From: Pseudomonadota bacterium
GTDB taxonomy: Bacteria; Pseudomonadota; Alphaproteobacteria; Azospirillales; Azospirillaceae
Direction: 5' to 3'
DNA length: 16,773 bases
Assembly (NCBI GenBank): GCA_023416455.1
Contig: JAEZHQ010000408.1
Span: 1-16,773, forward strand
The translations under genes were made by a program, and so were the position numbers. Below, one piece after another: positions 1 to 8,899 of the stretch. The stretch's first letter is position 1. Each line of letters opens with the position of its first letter. The notes under the pieces are model-generated. The model searched no databases and had not been told where the DNA came from. It worked only from the letters and a program-made list of their open reading frames with translations.

Positions 1-2
1 GC

Positions 3-2774
<2,772 letters not shown>

Positions 2775-2860
2775 AACCGCTCCACGGAACAGAAGGTTTG
2801 GAGAGCGCCCGTGTGCGTCCGAGTCAACGCACGGCGCTCTGAAGAGGAAGGAAGGAGGCC

Positions 2861-3268
2861 ATGGCCGGCATCGATTATTCCAAGCTGCGGATCCTCGTCG
2901 TCGAGGACGACGGCTTCACCCGGTCCCTGATCCGCAAGGTGCTCAAGGACATCGGGGTGCGCTCGGTGGCGGAGAGCAGCAACGGCAAGGACGGGCTGAT
3001 GGAGGTCGTGCGCACGCGCCCCGACGTGGTGTTCTGCGACATCCACATGGCGCCGATGAACGGGCGGCAGTTCCTCCAGGCGGTGCGCGGCATCAAGGTC
3101 AAGGACGTCGACAAGACCCCGGTCATCTTCCTGACCGCCGACGCCGACATCGGTCACGTCCGCTTCGCCAAGGAGCACAACGTCAGCGGCTACCTCGTCA
3201 AGCCGATCAGCCTGATCAAGCTGCGCGACAGCATCGACATCGCCGTCTCCGGTCGGGAGGCGCCGTGA
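2861..3268 (+). CDS. Single-domain CheY-like response regulator
   Basis: This 135-residue protein is only a receiver domain and has no output domain, so it should act by protein binding or as a phosphate shuttle or sink in the cytoplasm. The acidic pocket is E15/D16/D17 (VVEDD). The phospho-acceptor is D60 (FCDIHM), the switch Thr is T92 (FLTAD) and the conserved lysine is K114 (YLVKP). The ATG is preceded by a strong Shine-Dalgarno (GGAAGGAGG, 2849-2857), which fixes the start. It follows the HPt-containing hybrid kinase by 86 nt on the same strand, so that HPt domain is the obvious candidate phosphodonor. The pairing is inferred from position only. Confidence 0.92.
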   Translation: MAGIDYSKLRILVVEDDGFTRSLIRKVLKDIGVRSVAESSNGKDGLMEVVRTRPDVVFCDIHMAPMNGRQFLQAVRGIKVKDVDKTPVIFLTADADIGHVRFAKEHNVSGYLVKPISLIKLRDSIDIAVSGREAP

Positions 3269-3308
3269 CCGCGTCCCGCGCCGGCCGCTCCCGCCGACCG
3301 CCACCTGC

Positions 3309-3326
3309 GGATCCGGGCTGCGGACC
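3309..3326 (+). terminator. Possible terminator after the CheY-like gene
   Basis: A short hairpin forms from GG(A)TCCG and CGGACC around a GGCTG loop, with one bulged A. It is followed by CCCCTTT. It lies 40 nt past the stop of the receiver gene and before an A+T-richer stretch (3340-3360) upstream of the next kinase. The stem is short and the T run weak, so this is tentative. Confidence 0.3.
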
Positions 3327-3421
3327 CCCTTTCGCGTTTGGGAAAATTATGAAATCATGCTCCATTGCCGTGCCTTGATGCTGGTGGCTTCACGCCCGTG
3401 CCGGGTTCCGCGGAGCCGTCC

Positions 3422-5125
3422 ATGGGGACGAAGACGATGCCGCCGCCGCCTGCGCAGACCAATGCCCAGCCCATGGTTCCGGATGGCGATGACGGACGGC
3501 TGGCCACGATCCTGGACGTCATCGAGCGATTGTCCTTCACCCGCGACCTGGCCGGGGTGATGGCCGTGGTGCGCGCCTCGGCGCGCCGCCTGACCGGCGC
3601 CGACGGCGTGACCTTCGTCCTGCGCGAGGGCGACCTGTGCCACTACGCCGAAGAGGACGCCATCAGCCCGCTGTGGAAGGGGCAGCGCTTCCCGATGGAG
3701 CGCTGCATCTCGGGCTGGGCGATGATGACCGGGCAGCCCGCGATCATCGAGGACATCTACGCCGACCCGCGCATCCCGCATGACGCCTACCGCCTGACCT
3801 TCGTGCGCAGCCTCGTCATGATGCCGGTCGGCGCGCCGGATCCGGTGGCGGCCATCGGCGCCTACTGGGCACGGCGGCGCATGCCGACCGAGGAGGAGGT
3901 GGCCGTCCTCCACGCCCTGGCCCGGTCGACCGGGCTGGCGCTCAGCAACGTGCGCCTCTACCAGTCCCTGGCCGACGCCGTGCGGCGCGCCAACAGCGCC
4001 GCCGAGGACGCCAAGGCACAGGCGGTCGACCTGTCGCAGGCCAACGCGACCCGCACCCGCTTCCTGGCGGCGGCCAGCCACGACCTGCGCCAGCCGGTCC
4101 AGGCGCTGGTGCTCAGCACCGCCGCCCTGGCGGGCCACGTCGCGCCGGACGGGCAGCTCCATTTCGCCAACATCGAGCGTGGCCTGGGTGTGCTGCGGAC
4201 CCTGCTGGACGGCGTTCTCGACCTGAGCAAGCTCGACGCCGGCCAGGTCCGCCCGCAGATCGAGGACATTCCGCTCGCCGACCTGCTGGCCCACGCCGAG
4301 GCGGCCTTCCGCAGCGCCGCCGAGGCCAAGGGGCTGCGCTGGCGGGTCGAGACCGGCGAGGGCGCGCCGGCCGTGCAGACCGACCGCGTCCTCATCTCCC
4401 GGATCCTCCACAACCTGATCGACAACGCGCTGAAATACACCGACAGCGGCGAAATCCGCATCGCCTGCCGCGAGCGGGGCAACACCCTGACCATCGACGT
4501 GGCCGACACCGGCCGCGGCATCCCGCCGGCCGCGCTGGGCGAGATCTTCAAGGAGTTCTTCCAGGTCCACGACCTCGGCCGCGATCACGGGCTGGGGCTG
4601 GGGCTGTCGATCGTGAAGGCGCTGGCCGACCTGCTCGGCCACCGCGTCACGGTGGCCTCCGAGGTCGGCGCCGGCACCACCTTCAGCGTGGAGCTGCCGC
4701 TCACCTGGAACCGTCCCCCGCCGGCCTTCGCCTCGGCCGCCTCCTTCGAGGCCGCGGGCCTGCTGGCGGTGCTGATCGAGGACGATGAGATGGTGCGCAC
4801 CAGCCTGGAGGCGGTCTTCCGCCAGTGGGGGTTCGACATCGTCGGCGCCGGGTCCGGGGAGGAGGCCCTGGAGCGGCTGCGCGCCGACGGCCGGGTGCCG
4901 GACCTCGTCCTGTCCGACTACTGGCTGGGGTCGGAGTGCCTGGGTATCCAGGCGATCGAGGCGATCGAGGCGCTCGTCGGCCGCCGCGTCCCGGGGATCG
5001 TGCTGACCGGCGACACCGATCCGGGCTGCGATCTCGACGCCGCGGCGCGCGGCTACGAGGTGGTGCGCAAGCCGGTCATGCCGCAACGGCTCCACGCCGT
5101 GGTCGCCCGCCATCTGGCACGGTGA
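3422..5125 (+). CDS. GAF-domain hybrid histidine kinase with C-terminal receiver
   Basis: This is a predicted cytoplasmic sensor kinase of 567 residues; I see no membrane helix. I chose the ATG at 3422, with GGAG eight bases upstream, over a longer in-frame TTG at 3365 that lacks a convincing ribosome site. A GAF-type sensor occupies about residues 25-178. A short coiled coil leads to HisKA, with phospho-acceptor H220 in the variant H box SHDLRQPVQAL, typical of the 'HDLRQP' kinase group rather than the HEIRTP type. HATPase shows NLIDNALKY near 335, DTGRGIP near 362 and GLGLGLSIVK. The C-terminal receiver has IEDDE, phospho-acceptor D499 (LSDYWL), LTGD and the lysine in RKPV. It lies 153 nt after the CheY-like gene on the same strand. 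The ligand of the GAF domain is unknown. Confidence 0.92.
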   Translation: MGTKTMPPPPAQTNAQPMVPDGDDGRLATILDVIERLSFTRDLAGVMAVVRASARRLTGADGVTFVLREGDLCHYAEEDAISPLWKGQRFPMERCISGWAMMTGQPAIIEDIYADPRIPHDAYRLTFVRSLVMMPVGAPDPVAAIGAYWARRRMPTEEEVAVLHALARSTGLALSNVRLYQSLADAVRRANSAAEDAKAQAVDLSQANATRTRFLAAASHDLRQPVQALVLSTAALAGHVAPDGQLHFANIERGLGVLRTLLDGVLDLSKLDAGQVRPQIEDIPLADLLAHAEAAFRSAAEAKGLRWRVETGEGAPAVQTDRVLISRILHNLIDNALKYTDSGEIRIACRERGNTLTIDVADTGRGIPPAALGEIFKEFFQVHDLGRDHGLGLGLSIVKALADLLGHRVTVASEVGAGTTFSVELPLTWNRPPPAFASAASFEAAGLLAVLIEDDEMVRTSLEAVFRQWGFDIVGAGSGEEALERLRADGRVPDLVLSDYWLGSECLGIQAIEAIEALVGRRVPGIVLTGDTDPGCDLDAAARGYEVVRKPVMPQRLHAVVARHLAR

Positions 5126-5282
5126 GCGCCCGCGCACCGTCCAGGTCTCGTCCTGGCCCTGGCCTTGCGCATACCGGCCGGCGGAGCGACGAAAGCGGGA
5201 ATGTTTTTCCGTCGCCGCCCAAAAAAGGATTCCTTATGATCGGAAGGGCAACCATCAGGTTCGTCTCTTCCGGGAATTTCCC
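5126..5282 (+). promoter_or_regulatory. cas3 upstream region with candidate promoter
   Basis: This 157-nt gap separates the kinase gene from cas3. It contains a dyad GCGACG (5186-5191)/CGTCGC (5210-5215), a run of six A (5221-5226), and a good -10-like hexamer TATGAT at 5235-5240. No good -35 lies at the usual distance (TCGCCG at 5212-5217 is weak). That would place transcription start near 5247 and give a leader of about 36 nt. CAGGTTC at 5256-5262 recurs in part near the cas5 promoter. No strong Shine-Dalgarno precedes the cas3 ATG. Confidence 0.4.
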
Positions 5283-7589
5283 ATGGACGCCAGCGTATAC
5301 GCGCACTCCGTTTCAGGGCGATGCGAAGGCGTATGGGAGCCGTTGCGTCATCATTCGATGGCGGTGGCGGCGCAGGCCGCCATCCTGGCTGCGCCGTTCG
5401 GCGGCGAGGCGGTGGCCCGGGCCATGGGAGCCCTGCATGACGTGGGCAAGGCCAGCCCGGGGTTTCAATCCTACATTCGGGGACAGGGTCGCGGCGTCGA
5501 TCATTCCACCGTCGGTGCGGTGATCGCGCTCAGCCGCTATGGGGCGGCTCTCGGCCGCGTGATGGCGTTCGGAATCGCCGGGCATCATGCCGGCCTCGCC
5601 AACGGCTGCGTGTCCGGCGGCGGCCTTACCTCCCTGACCGAGCGGGTGGCGGGGCGCACCCCGGACCGGCTGGCGCCGGAGCAGGATGTGGCGCCGCCCA
5701 CCGTGAGCCTGTCGGCGCCCGTCCTGTCGGAAGGCTTCACGCACGGCTTCTCCATGCCGTTCCTGATCCGGATGCTGTTCTCCTGCCTGGTCGACGCCGA
5801 CCGTTTGGAAACGGAGCGCTTTTACGCCCGCGTCACCGGGGAGGCGGTCGAGCGGGGCTGCCCGCTGACCGTCGGGGAGCTGCGCGGGCGGCTCGACCGC
5901 CATCTGTCCGGGTTCGAGGGCAAGGCGGATCCGGTCAACGCCCTGCGGGCGGAGGTGCTGGCTGCGGTGAGGGCCGGTTCGGACCGGACGCCCGGGCTGT
6001 TTTCCCTCACCGTGCCGACCGGCGGCGGCAAGACGCTGGCGTCCCTCGCCTTCGCGCTGGACCATGCGGTGAAGCACGGTTTGCGCCGGGTCATCTACGT
6101 GATCCCCTTCACCTCCATCGTCGAGCAGACCGCCGCCGTCTTCCGCGAGGCGCTCGGCGACGACGACGCCGTTCTTGAGCATCACAGCGGCTTTGATGCC
6201 GGATCGCCGGGCAAGGCGCCGCCCTCGGCCGGCAGCCCGGACGACGAGGCGCCGGACGGCGCCGCCAAGCTGCGGCTGGCGGCCGAGAACTGGGACCGTC
6301 CGGTCGTCGTCACCACCGCCGTGCAGTTCTTCGAGAGCCTGTTCTCCAACCGGCCCTCGTCCTGCCGCAAGCTGCACGCCATCGCCGGATCGGTGGTGAT
6401 CCTGGACGAGGCGCAGACCCTCCCCCTGACTTTGTTGCGGCCCTGCCTGGAAGCCCTGCGGGAGTTGGCGCGCGGCTACCGCAGCTCGGTGGTGCTGTGC
6501 ACCGCGACCCAGCCGGCGGTGACGGTGGAGGCCGGCTTCGCCGGAGGGCTGGAGCGTGTGCGGGAACTCGCCCCCAACCCGCCCGAACTGTACCGGCGCC
6601 TGAAGCGGGTGACGGTCCGCCGGATCCCGGAACCGCTCGATGACGAGGCGCTGGCGGAGCGCCTGGCGGCGGAGCCGCAGGCCCTGTGCATCGTGAACAA
6701 CCGGCGGCACGCGCGCGACCTGCTGCGCCGCATCGCGGGGGAGGAGGGGGCGCGGCACCTGTCCACCTGCCTGTGCGCGGCGCACCGCCGGGCCGAACTG
6801 GCGGCGATCCGCCGCGACCTGACGGCCGGGCGGCCGGTCCGCCTGATCGCCACGCCGCTCGTCGAAGCCGGGGTCGATTTCTCCTTTCCGGTGGTCTACC
6901 GGGCGATGGCCGGCCTCGATTCGATCGCCCAGGCGGCGGGCCGCTGCAACCGCAACGGCGACCTGCCGGAGCCGGGCCGGGTCTTCGTCTTCACCAGCCC
7001 GGAGGGCGAGACCCGCAGGCCGCCGCCCGAATTGCGGCGGTTCGCCGAGGTGGCGGCCAGCGTTCTGCGCGATCACGACGACCCGCTGGCGCTCGACACC
7101 CTGAGGGCCTATTTCCAGCGCCTCTATTGGCAGCACGGGCCGGAGGAGCTGGACGCCGCCCTGGTGGGGGAGGGACAGCGGCCGACATGCGGCATCCTGA
7201 AGGCGCTGAGCCTCTACCAGCGCGAATGCGACTACCCCTTCGCCGACATCGCCCGGGCGTTCCGGATCATCGATTCCCCCCTGGTGCCGGTGATCGTCCC
7301 CTACCGGCCGGCCGAGGATCCGGACGTCGTCACCCGGCTGCTGGAGCGTTTGCGCCATGTGCCGGCAACCAGGACGGGCGGCATCGCGCGGGCTTTGCAG
7401 CCCTATCTGGTGCAGATCCCGCGCGCCGCCCGGAATGGGCTTCTGGCCGCCGGAGCCGCCGGGCGTGTTCGTGGCGATGAGCTGGGCGACCAGTTCGTGG
7501 CGCTGCTGAACGGGGATCTCTACCAGCCCGACGTCGGGCTGGATTGGGAGGAACCGACCTACCGGAAAACCGAAACCTGCATGTTCTGA
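5283..7589 (+). CDS. cas3: Type I-C CRISPR-associated nuclease-helicase Cas3 (HD and helicase)
   Basis: Cas3 is recruited by target-bound Cascade and degrades the invading DNA with an HD nuclease coupled to an SF2 helicase. The protein has 768 residues, normal for type I-C. The N-terminal HD domain starts with YAHS (H8), has a second conserved histidine near H24, and carries the HD dyad H52-D53 in HDVGK. The helicase has Walker A GGGKT (K250), the DEAQ box (D375-Q378), the motif III-like VLCTATQP, and motif V/VI residues from VEAGVDFSFP to AAGRCNRNG. The start is the ATG that places YAHS at residues 6-9, as in the family. It is separated from cas5 by 602 nt, much more than is usual in type I-C loci, so it is probably transcribed separately from the rest. 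Confidence 0.96.
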   Translation: MDASVYAHSVSGRCEGVWEPLRHHSMAVAAQAAILAAPFGGEAVARAMGALHDVGKASPGFQSYIRGQGRGVDHSTVGAVIALSRYGAALGRVMAFGIAGHHAGLANGCVSGGGLTSLTERVAGRTPDRLAPEQDVAPPTVSLSAPVLSEGFTHGFSMPFLIRMLFSCLVDADRLETERFYARVTGEAVERGCPLTVGELRGRLDRHLSGFEGKADPVNALRAEVLAAVRAGSDRTPGLFSLTVPTGGGKTLASLAFALDHAVKHGLRRVIYVIPFTSIVEQTAAVFREALGDDDAVLEHHSGFDAGSPGKAPPSAGSPDDEAPDGAAKLRLAAENWDRPVVVTTAVQFFESLFSNRPSSCRKLHAIAGSVVILDEAQTLPLTLLRPCLEALRELARGYRSSVVLCTATQPAVTVEAGFAGGLERVRELAPNPPELYRRLKRVTVRRIPEPLDDEALAERLAAEPQALCIVNNRRHARDLLRRIAGEEGARHLSTCLCAAHRRAELAAIRRDLTAGRPVRLIATPLVEAGVDFSFPVVYRAMAGLDSIAQAAGRCNRNGDLPEPGRVFVFTSPEGETRRPPPELRRFAEVAASVLRDHDDPLALDTLRAYFQRLYWQHGPEELDAALVGEGQRPTCGILKALSLYQRECDYPFADIARAFRIIDSPLVPVIVPYRPAEDPDVVTRLLERLRHVPATRTGGIARALQPYLVQIPRAARNGLLAAGAAGRVRGDELGDQFVALLNGDLYQPDVGLDWEEPTYRKTETCMF

Positions 7590-7607
7590 GCGGGAACTGC
7601 GGGAAGC

Positions 7608-7628
7608 GGCGGACCGCCCGGGTCCGCC
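7608..7628. repeat. Perfect hairpin after cas3
   Basis: An 8-bp perfect inverted repeat, GGCGGACC and GGTCCGCC, with loop GCCCG lies 19 nt past the cas3 stop. There is no T run on either strand. On the plus strand it could help end the cas3 transcript. On the minus strand it lies 40 nt downstream of the degenerate CRISPR repeat and would close that RNA, either as a terminator or as the stem of a second, more decayed repeat. Confidence 0.6.
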
Positions 7629-7668
7629 CACTCATTGCACAACCTTATGGGAAGGCGTGAGACGCTAT

Positions 7669-7696
7669 GTTTCAATCCACGGCTTCCGGTGCCGAC
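7669..7696 (-). repeat. Degenerate CRISPR repeat (pseudo-repeat) in the cas3-cas5 gap
   Basis: On the minus strand this 28-nt element starts GTCG, has a reduced stem CGGC/GCCG with a 7-nt loop in place of the C-run/G-run stem, and ends CGTGGATTGAAAC. Its last 13 nt are identical to the last 13 nt of the array repeat that starts 6.3 kb downstream. It is four bases shorter than a true repeat and points opposite to the array. A chance 13-nt match in a gap this size is very unlikely. The repeat end kept here is the part that becomes the crRNA 5' handle. Confidence 0.85.
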
Positions 7697-7729
7697 ACGC
7701 CCAACCTGTCCAGATCGTGCGCCGTTTCA

Positions 7730-7770
7730 TACCGGCGGCGCATGAACACTTCCATTGAGCGCCGCCGGTA
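7730..7770. repeat. 12-bp perfect inverted repeat with 17-nt loop
   Basis: The arms TACCGGCGGCGC (7730-7741) and GCGCCGCCGGTA (7759-7770) pair perfectly. On the minus strand the hairpin is followed at once by TGAAAC, as a CRISPR repeat stem would be. On the plus strand the loop opens with an ATG and, with the right arm, spells a nine-codon mini-ORF ending in three arginine codons and TAA (7742-7771). No Shine-Dalgarno precedes that ATG. Confidence 0.7.
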
Positions 7771-7780
7771 AAACCCGACA

Positions 7781-7802
7781 GATCAATGCGGTAGCATTGA
7801 TC
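7781..7802. repeat. 9-bp perfect hairpin
   Basis: GATCAATGC (7781-7789) and GCATTGATC (7794-7802) form a perfect 9-bp stem with a GGTA tetraloop. There is no T run beside it. It is one of a cluster of four hairpins in 240 nt and could be an RNA structure or a protein-binding dyad. Confidence 0.6.
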
Positions 7803-7810
7803 GCGAGGGT

Positions 7811-7844
7811 GATACGGACGACGCCTTCAGGCGCCGTCCGTATC
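7811..7844. repeat. Long hairpin, terminator-like
   Basis: GATACGGACG (7811-7820) pairs with CGTCCGTATC (7835-7844). One mismatch later, CGCC and GGCG continue the stem to a TTCA loop, for 14 paired positions in 34 nt. No T tract follows on either strand, so intrinsic termination is uncertain. It separates the pseudo-repeat block from the promoter at 7903 and could insulate the two on either strand. Confidence 0.6.
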
Positions 7845-7880
7845 AGGCGTCCGTCCGCTCATGGTGTCGGTGGTGTATCC

Positions 7881-7931
7881 CAGGTTGAGCAACGGAACCT
7901 GATTGACAGGGCCGTCCGCCTGTAAAATAGT
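7881..7931 (+). promoter_or_regulatory. Strong candidate promoter with an upstream dyad, for the cas5-cas2 operon
   Basis: A perfect -35 TTGACA (7903-7908) is followed after 17 nt by AATAGT (7926-7931, 4 of 6 to TATAAT). It lies in the most A+T-rich part of the gap. An inverted repeat CAGGTT (7881-7886)/AACCTG (7896-7901) sits directly against the -35 and is placed like an operator. Transcription would begin near 7938, giving a leader of about 250 nt before cas5, long for a bacterial operon. This is the best sigma-70-type promoter I found in the window. Confidence 0.6.
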
Positions 7932-8013
7932 AAATCCCCCAAATTAACACAACCAATGACGCGCCTTGACCGGGCTCTCCCACCTTTTCCAGGCGATTAG
8001 AAAGGAGGCGTGG

Positions 8014-8049
8014 ATGCGGAAAGCCCGGGATACGGGACACGAGCCATAA
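8014..8049 (+). CDS. 11-codon mini-ORF in the cas5 leader behind a near-perfect Shine-Dalgarno
   Basis: AAAGGAGG (8001-8008) ends five bases before an ATG that opens an 11-codon frame (MRKARDTGHEP) stopped by TAA. It is a better ribosome site than that of any cas gene here. It lies about 75 nt after the predicted transcription start and 142 nt before cas5. It could be a leader peptide that controls the downstream operon, or the translated part of a CreT-like toxin RNA. A GTG at 8010 opens a longer frame, but only one base separates it from the Shine-Dalgarno. I cannot assign a function. Translation is inferred from the ribosome site alone. Confidence 0.4.
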   Translation: MRKARDTGHEP

Positions 8050-8191
8050 GATGTGCGTCCGGGCGCAGCCCGATGCCAAGCGTCCTGAGCGATGCCGCGC
8101 CGGTTCGGCCCGGGCAGGGGAAGCCTTGTGCCTGTGCCGCACCTGAAGAACGCGGCCGGCTCGCGAAAATTCCAATGATGAGGCAGAGCCA

Positions 8192-8899
8192 ATGGCCTAC
8201 GGCGTCAAGCTCCATGTGTGGGGCGACCGTGCATGCTTCACGCGCCCGGAAATGAAAGTCGAACGGGTCTCCTACGACGTCATGACGCCGTCGGCGGCCC
8301 GCGGCATCCTGGAGGCGATCCACTGGAAGCCGGCCATCCGCTGGACGGTGGACGCCATCCACGTGCTGAAGCCCATCCGCTTCCAGTCCGTCCGCCGTAA
8401 CGAGGTCGGATCCCGTGTTCCCGCCGGCGCCGTCCGCAAGGCGATGAAGGCCGGGGCGGTGCAGGATCTGCGCATGGTGGCGGAGGAGAACCGGCAGCAG
8501 CGCGCCGCCACGCTGCTCGTGGACGTCGCCTACGTCATCGAGGCCCATTTCGACCTGACCGACCGGGGTGAGGGGGATGATTCGGCGGCCAAGCACCTCG
8601 CCATGTTCAACCGCCGCGCCGCGCAGGGGCAGTGCTTTCAGCAGCCCTGCTTCGGGGTGCGGGAATTCCCGGCGCACTTCGCGCCGGTGGAGGACGGCTT
8701 CCCGCCGTCCGCACTGCCGGACGACCAGCGTGACCGCGATCTCGGCTGGATGCTGCTCGACATCGAGCATGAGCGCGACAGCCGGATCGGCAACCAGCAT
8801 TGCTGCACGCCGACCTGCACCCCGCTGTTCTTCCGCGCCGCGTTGAGGGGTGGGGTGCTGGCGGTGCCGCCGCGGGATTCGGTCGAGGTGCGGTCATGA
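8192..8899 (+). CDS. cas5c: Type I-C Cas5 (Cas5c/Cas5d), Cascade subunit and pre-crRNA endonuclease
   Basis: In type I-C systems, which have no Cas6, Cas5 cuts the repeat hairpin of pre-crRNA and stays bound to the 5' handle in Cascade. The 235-residue protein shows the family blocks SYDVMTPSAARGILEAIHWKP (two parts: residues 27-37 and 38-47), ENRQQRA, and KHLAMFNRRAAQGQCF followed by FGVREFPAHF. K134-H135 in the AKHL motif should match the Lys-His pair reported as catalytic in Bacillus halodurans Cas5. The tyrosine of that triad appears to be histidine here (H44 in AIHWKP), judged from memory of the family. The ATG follows GATGAGG by 8 nt. Its TGA overlaps the cas8c start as ATGA. Confidence 0.95.
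   Translation: MAYGVKLHVWGDRACFTRPEMKVERVSYDVMTPSAARGILEAIHWKPAIRWTVDAIHVLKPIRFQSVRRNEVGSRVPAGAVRKAMKAGAVQDLRMVAEENRQQRAATLLVDVAYVIEAHFDLTDRGEGDDSAAKHLAMFNRRAAQGQCFQQPCFGVREFPAHFAPVEDGFPPSALPDDQRDRDLGWMLLDIEHERDSRIGNQHCCTPTCTPLFFRAALRGGVLAVPPRDSVEVRS

Larger units (their letters stand above)
7608..7770 (-). ncRNA. Candidate CRISPR-mimic RNA (CreA/CreR-like) between cas3 and cas5
   Basis: Read on the minus strand, this stretch repeats the architecture of a mini CRISPR array. A 12-bp perfect hairpin (arms 7759-7770 and 7730-7741) runs directly into TGAAAC; the ten bases GGTATGAAAC match 8 of 10 of the repeat end GGATTGAAAC. Then come 27 nt (7723 to 7697), a degenerate repeat with a small stem and the exact repeat end (7696 to 7669), 40 nt of spacer-like sequence (7668 to 7629), and an 8-bp hairpin. 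Degenerate repeat RNAs inside cas loci are known as CreA (antitoxin RNA) and CreR (cas regulator). No convincing minus-strand promoter is visible; TATGAA at the end of the large hairpin is a weak -10 candidate. Expression is inferred, not shown. Confidence 0.5.

Noticed and set aside
3347..5137. A 596-codon antisense frame opposite the GAF hybrid kinase, and a similar one opposite cas3 (5313-7631)
   Set aside because: Same GC-driven effect; no recognisable domain, and the sense frames are fully explained.
5233..5247. CCTTATG and GGAAGG in the cas3 promoter resemble the pseudo-spacer (7643-7655)
   Set aside because: The two words are separated by three extra bases in the cas3 promoter, the match is outside the seed, and no TTC PAM is in register, so it does not fit a Cascade target.
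7843..8192. Two minus-strand frames of 82 and 110 codons in the cas5 leader, considered as small toxin proteins
   Set aside because: No ribosome sites, no conserved motif, and one runs through the candidate promoter and dyad. Codon use is not like that of the real genes.
8010..8255. An 81-codon frame starting at GTG 8010 that overlaps the start of cas5
   Set aside because: The Shine-Dalgarno is only one base from the GTG, the frame overlaps cas5 by more than 60 nt, and the sequence resembles no family. Its start remains of interest only as part of the leader mini-ORF question.
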